Both the position numbers and the translations under genes were made by a program. Shown here piece after piece: positions 6,945 through 14,001 of a DNA stretch of 16,015 nucleotides. Location of the stretch: NCBI GenBank assembly GCA_030641505.1, contig DAOWHI010000037.1, positions 1-16,015 on the forward strand, given 5' to 3'. This DNA is from Gemmatimonadota bacterium (GTDB taxonomy: Bacteria; Gemmatimonadota; Gemmatimonadetes; JACCXV01; JAHWKZ01). How positions within the stretch are numbered: the stretch's first letter is position 1; each line of letters opens with the position of its first letter. Below the pieces are notes generated by a model. It ran no database searches and was not told the origin of the DNA. It saw nothing but the letters and a program-made list of their open reading frames with translations.

Positions 6945-6961
6945 CGCCGGTTGATCCTCGA

Positions 6962-7002
6962 GGCCTGAGGCGCTACTGTTCGTTTGGTTAGCGCCTCTGG
7001 CC
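6962..7002 (+). terminator. Strong inverted repeat, possible terminator after the envelope gene
   Basis: A 14-position stem with a single T-T mismatch (GGCC-T-GAGGCGCTA against TAGCGCCTC-T-GGCC) closes a 13-nt loop, starting 18 bp after the stop codon. No T-tract follows (ACCCCATCC), so it is not a textbook intrinsic terminator. It may be an RNA-end stabiliser or a terminator helped by Rho. Confidence 0.5.
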
Positions 7003-7147
7003 ACCCCATCCGCAGCCAGAAAGCCCCGTCCATAACAGCTAATTCGGGCCGCCGGTTCGCCGCTTTGTATCGATGTGCTTGGGTCGACGCTAAACACAAC
7101 CCCTTGTGCCCCGATCGCGGTGTGACCCCGGATATTGTGGTTTCCGA
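7003..7147. other. Non-coding spacer
   Basis: This is the rest of the 243-bp gap between the envelope fusion gene and the SPOR gene. I see no convincing ORF, tRNA or repeat in it. Its right edge leads directly into the promoter at 7148. Confidence 0.6.
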
Positions 7148-7177
7148 TTGACTCGAAACGACCCGCCAGGGTATCTT
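7148..7177 (+). promoter_or_regulatory. Putative sigma70 promoter for the SPOR-smc unit
   Basis: TTGACT (7148-7153; 5/6 match) is followed by an 18-bp spacer and TATCTT (7172-7177; 4/6 match). The predicted start site falls about 3-5 nt before the ATG at 7188, leaving almost no leader. Only a weak GGGA (7179-7182) could act as a Shine-Dalgarno. Confidence 0.5.
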
Positions 7178-7187
7178 TGGGACTAAT

Positions 7188-8996
7188 ATGCGCGATTTTG
7201 AGCTAGACGATCGATTCTGGCGCGAGGCGCTGACCGCAGTCCGTGAAGGGTCGCGCGCATCGGCGCTGTCGGGCAGCTATCCCGACTACGCCCAACTCCT
7301 CACCGAGATCGAGGCCGACGCCAGCCGCGACGCGATGTTGGTCGGTGCCCGACTCGCCGGCGGCGGTCACAACCCGCAGCTGCTGTCCTTCGTATCCGCG
7401 GCCTTTCTGGCCCGGGCTGGATTGCGCACGCTGCTGATCGACTTGATCCCTGAGTTTCGGTGGCTTGAGCGATTGTTGGGCCAGGATCTCAAGGAGGGGA
7501 TGATCGATCACCTCCAATATGGTGTGCCGCTCGAGCAGTGCGTGCGAAACACGGCGATCCCCGATATGGACGTGCTGACTGGCGGAGCCAGCTTGCTGGG
7601 TGGTTCAGCGCTCGACGACGGACCTGCGTTTCGGGCCGCTCTCGACCGATTGCGTCAACATTACAAAGTTCTCGTCGTGACGTTGCCAGGAACCAATGGT
7701 GACGCTAGCGCGGCCGGAGTGCTCGCGATTTGTGACGCCGTCTTCGCGATCGAAAGCGAGGAATCGACCACCGATTTGGTGGGCAGCGAACGCTGGATCG
7801 TGCGTCTTGGCGGGGACCCACATGCGGCCGACGAGCTCGGCCAGCTGACGCACCGTTTTCTGGGGCCGCTGCCCGAGGTACTTGTCGGCGCGAAACGCGG
7901 CGCCGGTACACTGCCGTCGGCAGGCCCATCGGGTCATGTATTCGCCCTGGCCAACGATCGGTTGGGCAATAGCGATTCGTTACCCGTCGACGATCGGTGG
8001 CTCGATGACGTCAAATTGCACGATGATGATCCGGTGACGGGTAACGATCGGGCGGTGGATGACGACCCGACGGTGGACGACGATCCCACGTCCGAAGCGG
8101 ACGATCTGACTTTCTTGAATACGCTCGGAGGCGATCGGTTGCTGGAAGAGCCCGAACCCGAGCCGCAGATCGACCATCGACTGGCGGCGGTGCGAGCGAA
8201 GATGGCTCACAGTCGGCTGCTACCCGCAGTCAGGGTATCGCCGCCACGGCGTCGGTGGTTGGGGGTGGCCGCGGCCAGCGGCCTGGTGGTTCTGGTTGGC
8301 GTTCTGGCCGGTCGGTTGCTGGAGCCGGTCTTCAGTGGCTGGCTTGGAGATGGTGGGGAGACCGGCGATCAGTTGGTGGCGCTGCTTGACGTGGAGGGGA
8401 GCCCGACCCGGGGAACCGAACAAGCAGAGCCAGGCGAGGTGGTGCCGCTCGTCGATCCGGCTGCGCCGAGCGGCTCAACCGAAGAGCCGGTAGCCGAGGA
8501 AGCCCCCGCCGAGCCGCCGGCCAAGCCACCGACGGCAGCTCCGTCGCCGACACCATTCTCGGTTCACGCCGGCTCGTATCAGGACAATCGCTCGGCCCGT
8601 CGAGTTGCCGGTCGCATCGAAGCCGCCGGCTTTACGGCGTTTGTTGCACCGGTGGACATCCCCGACCGGGGTCGATGGTATCGTGTCTTTGCCGGGAGCT
8701 TTGCAGATTCGGTCAGCGCGCGTACCGCGCGTGAAACATTACTACGGCGTGGTGTAGTCGATGACGCCCTTGTTCAATCGACGCCATGGGCGTTCGATCT
8801 CGGGATTTTCGACTCACGCGATCAGGCCAATGCTCGGAAGCGCGACCTCGCAGGCCGGGGGATCTCCGCCTATGTCGTGGGTGCGGGTCCGTACCGCGTC
8901 TACGCGGGCGCATACCGCAATAAGGATGATGGAGGAGTTCTTCGGCGCGCACTCGAGGAGGCGGCCGAGCCCATTTCGATGATCAAACGCCAGTAA
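7188..8996 (+). CDS. Pseudo-P-loop (MinD/BY-kinase-like) - membrane span - double SPOR protein
   Basis: This 602-aa protein has an unusual layout. Residues about 48-195 follow the MinD/CpsD NTPase pattern: a strand, a glycine loop (AGGGHNPQ, 57-64), a helix, then LRTLLIDLIPE with Asp85, MDVLTGG, and a YKVLVVTLPG strand. The loop lacks the Walker A Lys and Thr/Ser, so ATP hydrolysis is unlikely. Residues about 280-310 are an Asp-rich stretch with repeated DDDPT. RRRW (354-357) precedes a single membrane helix (about 358-380), and the positive-inside rule puts the N-terminus in the cytoplasm. After a Pro/Glu/Ala linker come two SPOR domains (about 457-530, beginning FSVHAGSY, and 535-602). SPOR domains bind denuded septal peptidoglycan in the periplasm. 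The smc Shine-Dalgarno begins 3 nt after its stop, so the two genes are co-transcribed. A role linking division site and chromosome is inference. Confidence 0.85.
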   Translation: MRDFELDDRFWREALTAVREGSRASALSGSYPDYAQLLTEIEADASRDAMLVGARLAGGGHNPQLLSFVSAAFLARAGLRTLLIDLIPEFRWLERLLGQDLKEGMIDHLQYGVPLEQCVRNTAIPDMDVLTGGASLLGGSALDDGPAFRAALDRLRQHYKVLVVTLPGTNGDASAAGVLAICDAVFAIESEESTTDLVGSERWIVRLGGDPHAADELGQLTHRFLGPLPEVLVGAKRGAGTLPSAGPSGHVFALANDRLGNSDSLPVDDRWLDDVKLHDDDPVTGNDRAVDDDPTVDDDPTSEADDLTFLNTLGGDRLLEEPEPEPQIDHRLAAVRAKMAHSRLLPAVRVSPPRRRWLGVAAASGLVVLVGVLAGRLLEPVFSGWLGDGGETGDQLVALLDVEGSPTRGTEQAEPGEVVPLVDPAAPSGSTEEPVAEEAPAEPPAKPPTAAPSPTPFSVHAGSYQDNRSARRVAGRIEAAGFTAFVAPVDIPDRGRWYRVFAGSFADSVSARTARETLLRRGVVDDALVQSTPWAFDLGIFDSRDQANARKRDLAGRGISAYVVGAGPYRVYAGAYRNKDDGGVLRRALEEAAEPISMIKRQ

Positions 8997-8998
8997 TC

Positions 8999-9004
8999 GG
9001 AGGT
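8999..9004 (+). promoter_or_regulatory. Shine-Dalgarno that fixes the smc start
   Basis: GGAGGT lies two bases after the stop codon of the SPOR gene. It is 7 nt before GTG 9012 and 1 nt before GTG 9006, so it selects 9012 as the initiation codon. Confidence 0.75.
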
Positions 9005-9011
9005 CGTGCCC

Positions 9012-12000
9012 GTGAAACTCCAGCGCCTGGAACTCTTTGGCTTCAAGTCGTTCGCCGATCGCGTCGCGATCGAGTTTAATCCGGGGATCACCGCGATCGT
9101 GGGTCCGAACGGCTGCGGCAAGAGCAACATCTCAGACGCTATTCGTTGGGTGCTGGGCGAGCAGCGACCGACGCTCGTCCGCGGCACGCGAATGGATGAG
9201 GTGATTTTCAGCGGTAGTCGGCATCGCAAGCCGATCAATCTGGCGGAGGTGGCGCTTCACTTCTCAAACGAAGACGGCTTGCTTCCGGTCGAGTACACCG
9301 AAGTCGCCATCGCCCGGCGTGTGTTTCGGGATGGTGATAGCGACTACCTGCTGAACCGCCATCCGTGTCGGCTCAAGGACATTCAGGATTTGTTGATGGG
9401 AACCGGGATCGGTACCCACTCGTACACCCTGATTCAACAGGGGATGGTCGATAGCCTGCTGTCCGACAGACCCGAGGAACGCCGGACGATCTTCGAGGAA
9501 GCGGCCGGCGTTACGCGTTACAAGAATCGGCGTCGGGCCACACAACGGAAGCTCGAGGCGACCGCGATCGACCTCGACCGGGTGGAGGACGTCGTGTCCG
9601 AGGTCGATCGGAACGTCGCCTCGCTCAAGCGCCAAGTCGGCAAGGCACGGCGGTTCCTCAAGTATCAAGCCGAGGAAACGCGGCTGGATGTGCACTTGGC
9701 CGCGTGCGAGCTGGAGTCGGCGGAGAAACGGCGGGCACCATTGGCTGAGGAGTTTGGCGAGCTGCAAGAGAAGGAGTCGGAGCTGGCGGCCCGCTTGGCC
9801 GATCGCGAGGCCGGTGTCGAGACGATGGAAGTCGAGCTGATCGAGTTGCATCAGCAGGAGCACACCGCGCGCGCCGCGGTCGAAGCAGTGCGCAGCCGTA
9901 TAGCGCGGCACGAAGAAGTTCGTTTGGTGAACGGCGAGACCCTCAAACACCACCGGCAACGGTTGGAGGAGCTGGCGACCGAGGCGGAGCAAGCGCGCGT
10001 CCGATCGGATGACCTGGCCGAACGGCGAGCAAACCTGGAAGCGGACCTGGCAGCCGCACGTGAACAAGTGGCACGGATCGCCGAGCGAATTGCCCCATCT
10101 GAGACCGCCGATGAGGAGCAACGCCGCGCAGAGCTCAAGGTCGAGCAGCGGCGGCTTACCGAGCGGCTTGAGTCGCTTCGAGAGCGGTTGGCAGAGGTCG
10201 ATCAGGCTCGGGCCCGTCAGGCCACGGCGGCCGAAAGCGCTGAAGAGCGCTTGTCGGCGTTGATTGCCGAACTCGAGTCGCGAGAGCGCGAAGCGAGTGA
10301 ATCAGGGACCGCCGTTGATCGGGCCCGGGCCGCAGTCGACGCCGCCGAGGCACAGCGGTCGGAGGCCGATAAAGCCCGTGAGATCGCGAAGTCGGCGGCG
10401 GATGTGCTGTCGTCAACGGTCGACGCGATCCGCGAACGATTGGAGACCGCTCGGGCCGCCGAACAGACGACGGCCGGTCGTAGGAGCGCGCTGACCGATC
10501 TCGAAGAGCGGTTCGAAGGGTACGCCTCGGGCGCTCGTTCGTTGCTCGGTGGGTCGAAGCAGGTGCGCGGAGTGTACGGCGCGCTGCCACAGGTGCTGGA
10601 GTCGGTCGATCGGCGCTTTGAAAAAGCGCTCGACCGTTACCTGGAGAGCCTCGGCCATGGACTGTTGGCGAAGGACCAGAAATCGGCGTTGGCGGCGGCC
10701 GAGCAGCTCGATGGAAACAATGCCGGCAGGGCCGATTTCCTGATCCCGGAGCTCATCAGTGCGGAGGATCCGCCATCTATCCCCGATGCCGCCGCAGCGC
10801 TCGTGTTGGCGCGTGGCTCGGATGTTGTCCGTTGGACCGGTCATCGCAAGCTACCCGAACGATTCGAGCCGCTGTTTCACCGATTGCTGATCGTCGCCAA
10901 CGTGGGGGCGTGTTTTGGTTGTCGCTCAGCGCTCCATGGTCACCCACGGGCGGCTGGCTATTACACGATCGCCGGAGTGGACGGCACGCTGTTGGAGCCG
11001 ATTGGCCGTTGGCGCACGGCCGGGCCCGAAAACGGTCACGGGTTGTTGTCCCGCCGTCGGCAGTTGGCCGAAGCCGAAACCGAGTTCGAGGCGCGGCGGG
11101 CGGATGTCGCCGAGCTGACCGAAGAACTCGGGCGAGCCGATCACGGGCTGGCGGAAAACAAAGCTGCCATCAGTGCGGCCGGCGACGAGTGGCGCCAGGC
11201 AGACGGATTGTTTTGGGCTGGGCGCGAAGCGTTGGCGGCAGCCGAAGAAGCAGCCACGCACGCCGCCCGCCGGCGGGCCGAGCTCGAAGCCGAGATCGGC
11301 GAGCAGAAAGCGGCTCGCGATCGCGCCAATCAGGCACAGGAGGTGGTGGCGAAAACCCATGCCGAGCTAACGGTCGATGCGCAGCGCGCGACTGAGCGGC
11401 TAACTGCCGTTCGCACGGCGCTCGAGCGGTACGATGAAGTCCGCACCGAACGGCTTTCGGCGCGACACGCGGTCGAACTCGAGCGGACCGCCTCGGAAGC
11501 CGATCTGAGGGTCGTCGAGAGGGAGCTCGAGCACCTGGGTGCCACCGAATCGGCGCTCGAGGAAGCGCGCGGCGGTCGAGCCGGCGAACGCACCCGGCTC
11601 GAGGAGGAGTGCACACGCATCGCAGCCGAGGCTGAGACCTCGGGCGCGGAGATCGAGGGACTTTATGTCGAGCTCGAGACGGTCGAGATCGCGTCGCGCG
11701 GACATAGCGAGACACTGGCGGCGATCGAGGAAAAACGGTCGGGGCACGACAGCGAGCTGAGAGGTCTGCGGCGTGAGCACGACGCGGCAATCGAGCGGCG
11801 TCACCAATGTGAGTTGACGCTTCAAGAGATCGAGCACCGTCGGCAGACGATAGCGGGTCATATCCAGGAGACGTACGAGACCGACTTGGCGTCGCTTGTC
11901 GCCGAGCACCCGCTCGAAGACGACGAGAAGACGGTAGAGCTGGACGAGTTGAAGACCCGGCTTGAGGCGGTCCGTCGCAAGCGCGCCAACCTGGGCCCGG

Positions 12001-12653
12001 TCAACATGTTGGCGGTCGAGGAGTTCGAGCGGGAATCCGAGCGGCTCGAGTTTCTGGTCAAGCAAAGGGACGATCTGTTGGTCGCGCGGCGCCAGCTCGA
12101 GGATGCGATCCGCAAGATAAATCGCACCGCGTGCGAACTGTTCGTGGAAACGTTCGGCAAGGTCAAGGATAGCTTCGACGACACGTTCCAGACGTTGTTC
12201 GAGGGTGGGTTCGCGGAAATCCATTTGGAGGACCCCGACGATCCACTCGAGACACCGATCCAGATCGTGGCCAGCCCGCGCGGCAAGCGCGTCCACTCGA
12301 TCAATTTGCTGTCCGGTGGCGAGCGCGCTCTCACCGCTCTGGCGCTGCTGTTCGCGATCTATCGAGTCAAACCGAGTCCGTTCTGCATATTGGACGAGGT
12401 TGACGCGCCGCTCGACGATGCCAACGTCAGCCGCTTCCTACAGATGATTCGCCATTTCAGCGACGAAAGTCAGTTCATCATCATCACTCACAACAAGCGG
12501 ACGATGGAGGCAGCGGATTATCTGTACGGCGTGACAATGGAAGAGCCGGGAATCTCGGCGCTCGTTTCGGTATCGCTGGACGGTGCGAGGCAGACGGTCG
12601 ATGAACCGATCGAGGAACCCGCGCCCGAAGAGGCGCTGCTAGCGGCCGGCTAG
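9012..12653 (+). CDS. smc: Chromosome segregation ATPase Smc
   Basis: The 1213-aa product is a full-length bacterial Smc. The N-terminal head has LQRLELFGFKSFADR, Walker A GPNGCGKS (31-38) and the conserved IFEEAAGVTRYK segment. A long coiled coil (about 170-495) leads to the hinge (about 497-675) and a returning coil. The C-terminal head has NLGPVNMLAVEEF, the signature LLSGGE (1099-1104) and Walker B FCILDEVD (1124-1131, with D1128 and E1129). Smc dimers, with ScpA and ScpB, extrude and organise chromosome loops near the origin. I chose GTG 9012 over the in-frame GTG 9006. The Shine-Dalgarno GGAGGT (8999-9004) is 7 nt from the former and 1 nt from the latter, and starting at KLQRLEL fits the family. 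Its ribosome binding site follows the SPOR gene stop directly. scpA and scpB are not in the window. The last 20 or so residues are acidic and variable. Confidence 0.98.
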   Translation: MKLQRLELFGFKSFADRVAIEFNPGITAIVGPNGCGKSNISDAIRWVLGEQRPTLVRGTRMDEVIFSGSRHRKPINLAEVALHFSNEDGLLPVEYTEVAIARRVFRDGDSDYLLNRHPCRLKDIQDLLMGTGIGTHSYTLIQQGMVDSLLSDRPEERRTIFEEAAGVTRYKNRRRATQRKLEATAIDLDRVEDVVSEVDRNVASLKRQVGKARRFLKYQAEETRLDVHLAACELESAEKRRAPLAEEFGELQEKESELAARLADREAGVETMEVELIELHQQEHTARAAVEAVRSRIARHEEVRLVNGETLKHHRQRLEELATEAEQARVRSDDLAERRANLEADLAAAREQVARIAERIAPSETADEEQRRAELKVEQRRLTERLESLRERLAEVDQARARQATAAESAEERLSALIAELESREREASESGTAVDRARAAVDAAEAQRSEADKAREIAKSAADVLSSTVDAIRERLETARAAEQTTAGRRSALTDLEERFEGYASGARSLLGGSKQVRGVYGALPQVLESVDRRFEKALDRYLESLGHGLLAKDQKSALAAAEQLDGNNAGRADFLIPELISAEDPPSIPDAAAALVLARGSDVVRWTGHRKLPERFEPLFHRLLIVANVGACFGCRSALHGHPRAAGYYTIAGVDGTLLEPIGRWRTAGPENGHGLLSRRRQLAEAETEFEARRADVAELTEELGRADHGLAENKAAISAAGDEWRQADGLFWAGREALAAAEEAATHAARRRAELEAEIGEQKAARDRANQAQEVVAKTHAELTVDAQRATERLTAVRTALERYDEVRTERLSARHAVELERTASEADLRVVERELEHLGATESALEEARGGRAGERTRLEEECTRIAAEAETSGAEIEGLYVELETVEIASRGHSETLAAIEEKRSGHDSELRGLRREHDAAIERRHQCELTLQEIEHRRQTIAGHIQETYETDLASLVAEHPLEDDEKTVELDELKTRLEAVRRKRANLGPVNMLAVEEFERESERLEFLVKQRDDLLVARRQLEDAIRKINRTACELFVETFGKVKDSFDDTFQTLFEGGFAEIHLEDPDDPLETPIQIVASPRGKRVHSINLLSGGERALTALALLFAIYRVKPSPFCILDEVDAPLDDANVSRFLQMIRHFSDESQFIIITHNKRTMEAADYLYGVTMEEPGISALVSVSLDGARQTVDEPIEEPAPEEALLAAG

Positions 12654-12663
12654 CTGGCTAGCT
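12648..12663. repeat. Tandem GGCTAGCT octamer containing both convergent stop codons
   Basis: GGCTAGCT occurs twice back to back (12648-12655 and 12656-12663). The first copy supplies the smc stop TAG (12651-12653). The second, read on the minus strand, supplies the TAG of the opposing membrane gene (12660-12658). GCTAGC is palindromic, so the same hexamer works on both strands. A further GCTAGC lies just upstream at 12638-12643. Confidence 0.85.
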
Positions 12664-13014
12664 CGAACCCGACGACGATGAGCGCGAGTCGGCGGGTACC
12701 CGTTCGGCCGCGATGTCGCCGAGCAGTGGCAATGCCGACCAGTGACCCCGCAGGGCTCGCCATGTCAAGAACAGCGTCGCGATTACCCACAACCCAACAG
12801 CGCCCAGAGTTAACATGAAACCGATGACCGGAACCCGCTCCAGGGCGAGGATCGCGAGCACCAGGGTGACGCCGAGCAGAATCGACTGCCAGGCGTGAAA
12901 GCGGACGAACGGTTGGCGCCACCCAACTACCAGGCAGACTATGCCGCTGGCGGTGCTGAACGGATAGGCTAGCGCCGCCGTCCGGTTAGCGGGTGAGGAG
13001 TCGGTCTCGGTCAC
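12658..13014 (-). CDS. Small membrane protein, DUF4870-like
   Basis: From GTG 13014 this minus-strand frame encodes 118 aa with three likely membrane segments: about residues 12-31 (AALAYPFSTASGIVCLVVGW), about 43-62 (SILLGVTLVLAILALERV) and about 64-88 (VIGFMLTLGAVGLWVIATLFLTW). The pattern ALAYPF, then QPFVRFHAWQSILLG, then a third helix is typical of DUF4870/Tic20-like proteins, whose function is not established. The frame stays open upstream to ATG 13149, but that extension is polar, unlike the family, and runs over the start of the divergent gene at 13130. I therefore prefer the GTG, which has a weak AGAGG about 4 nt before it. The C-terminus is a Ser-rich tail. It converges on smc with only 4 bp between the stop codons, so read-through transcripts would overlap. 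Confidence 0.75.
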   Translation of the reverse strand: MTETDSSPANRTAALAYPFSTASGIVCLVVGWRQPFVRFHAWQSILLGVTLVLAILALERVPVIGFMLTLGAVGLWVIATLFLTWRALRGHWSALPLLGDIAAERVPADSRSSSSGSS

Positions 13015-13050
13015 TGGGCCTCTGGGGTGCTGTATCCCGGGTCCTTCCGG

Positions 13051-13079
13051 TTGACGACCTTGTGGGCGGCGGTCAGATT
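13051..13079 (+). promoter_or_regulatory. Possible promoter for the hypothetical-fur-T9SS unit
   Basis: TTGACG (13051-13056) is followed by a 17-bp spacer and a poor -10, CAGATT (13074-13079). It lies in the 115-bp divergent gap between the DUF4870-like gene and the gene at 13130. I see no AT-rich palindrome resembling a Fur or PerR box in this gap. Confidence 0.3.
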
Positions 13080-13129
13080 CGGGTCCGACACAGCCAAAAT
13101 CACTGTTCTCGGCAACCTCGACAAGGCGC

Positions 13130-13558
13130 ATGAACGAAGAGTCGATCACCGAAACGATCTCTGAGGAAGAGACGCTCGCCCAGTTAGCGAGGGTTGTCCA
13201 GCTAAAGGACCGACAGCGGTTGGAGAGCGTCTATGTGTTCGACCTGGTCGTGAGGCGTGAGACGGCGTTCTCGCTAGCGCTGGTCACCAAGCGCATCGAC
13301 GATGAGCGACTTGAGATGGTCGCCATCGGTGAGCGCGCTGTTGGTGCGGCCACACCGGCCAGGGACTTCGTCCGACGGGCCCGCTTTCCAGCTGATATCC
13401 TGCCGCTGATTCTGGAGGAGTTTATCGATCGGTGCGGTGTCGAGGGTGCGTCGTACAGGGAAGTGCATATCGAGAACAAGAGCCCATCCGAACAGCTCTC
13501 GGAGCTGGCAGCGCTGGTATTGCCCCGTCCGGATGTCGAACCGTCTCCTACTCCGTGA
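13130..13558 (+). CDS. Hypothetical protein coupled to fur
   Basis: I do not recognise this 142-aa soluble protein. It has no signal peptide or membrane helix. It begins with an acidic, predicted-helical stretch (residues 1-30, many Glu). The middle (about 30-70) looks like a beta-rich domain (LESVYVFDLVVRRETAFSLA, then RLEMVAIGERAVG). A helical section (PADILPLILEEFIDRCG) follows, then another strand (YREVHIENKS) and a Pro-rich tail. One cysteine (in DRCG) is present. ATG 13130 has AAGG about 4 nt upstream. Its last codon overlaps the GTG start of the Fur-family gene (GTGA), which argues for coupled translation and that this is a real gene. It runs against the DUF4870-like gene from a shared divergent gap. 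A partner or accessory role to the regulator is possible but unsupported. Confidence 0.75.
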   Translation: MNEESITETISEEETLAQLARVVQLKDRQRLESVYVFDLVVRRETAFSLALVTKRIDDERLEMVAIGERAVGAATPARDFVRRARFPADILPLILEEFIDRCGVEGASYREVHIENKSPSEQLSELAALVLPRPDVEPSPTP

Positions 13559-14001
13559 GTGCGCGCACCGGGCGCCGTCCCGGAGTTGATCGTTTTCGCG
13601 AGTTTCTAGACGAGTACAACCATCCGGTCACCCCGCAACGTTTACGGGTCGCCGAGATCCTGTTCGGAACCCATGACCACATATCGGCGGACGAGATCGT
13701 CCAGCGGTTGAGGGTTGGCAGGAACACGGTCGGAAAGGCAACGGTATACCGAACGCTCGACCTGCTGTTGAAGGCCGGGCTCATTCGAGAGCATGACTTT
13801 GGGGAAGGGTTCCGTCGCTATGAGCCGTGTCCGGCACGTCCGCATCACGAGCACTTGGTGTGCACTCGCTGCGGCAAGGTGATCGAGTTCGAGTCGGCGG
13901 AGTTCGAGCGACTGCAAGCGGACGTTGCGAGTCTGCACCGATTCCAGCCTTCCCATCACAAGGTGGAGATCTACGGCCGGTGCGAAGAATGCCACAACTG
14001 A
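13555..14001 (+). CDS. Fur-family metal-dependent transcriptional regulator
   Basis: The 148-aa product has both Fur-family domains. A winged-helix DNA-binding domain (about 12-90) includes VTPQRLRVAEILF, a DEIVQRL helix, the recognition helix around KATVYRTLDLLLKAGL, and a wing with FRRYEP. The dimerisation domain has HHEHLVCTRCGKVIEF (H97, H98, H100, C103, C106), HRFQPSHHKVEIYG (H134, H135) and a final CEEC (C143, C146). The two CxxC pairs are the structural zinc site of the family. Sequence alone does not separate Fur, PerR and Zur. The start is GTG 13555, overlapping the preceding stop as GTGA. A longer opening from 13432 exists but lies inside the upstream gene in another frame. Its end overlaps the next gene by 13 bp. 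It probably controls its own unit, but no operator is visible. Confidence 0.93.
   Translation: MSARTGRRPGVDRFREFLDEYNHPVTPQRLRVAEILFGTHDHISADEIVQRLRVGRNTVGKATVYRTLDLLLKAGLIREHDFGEGFRRYEPCPARPHHEHLVCTRCGKVIEFESAEFERLQADVASLHRFQPSHHKVEIYGRCEECHN

Noticed and set aside
7030..7140. GGTTCG-containing stretch examined as a possible tRNA
   Set aside because: No cloverleaf, matching acceptor stem or anticodon arm could be folded around it by eye.
9264..10121. 285-codon minus-strand ORF inside smc
   Set aside because: It is antisense to conserved Smc head and coil sequence, and its composition follows from the opposite strand.
11400..12296. 298-codon minus-strand ORF inside smc
   Set aside because: It lies opposite the Smc coil and C-terminal head. 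It has no motif, and a gene antisense to such conserved sequence is unlikely.
13015..13149. N-terminal extension of the DUF4870-like gene
   Set aside because: It is polar, absent from the family pattern, and overlaps the divergent gene start. GTG 13014 begins just before the conserved part.
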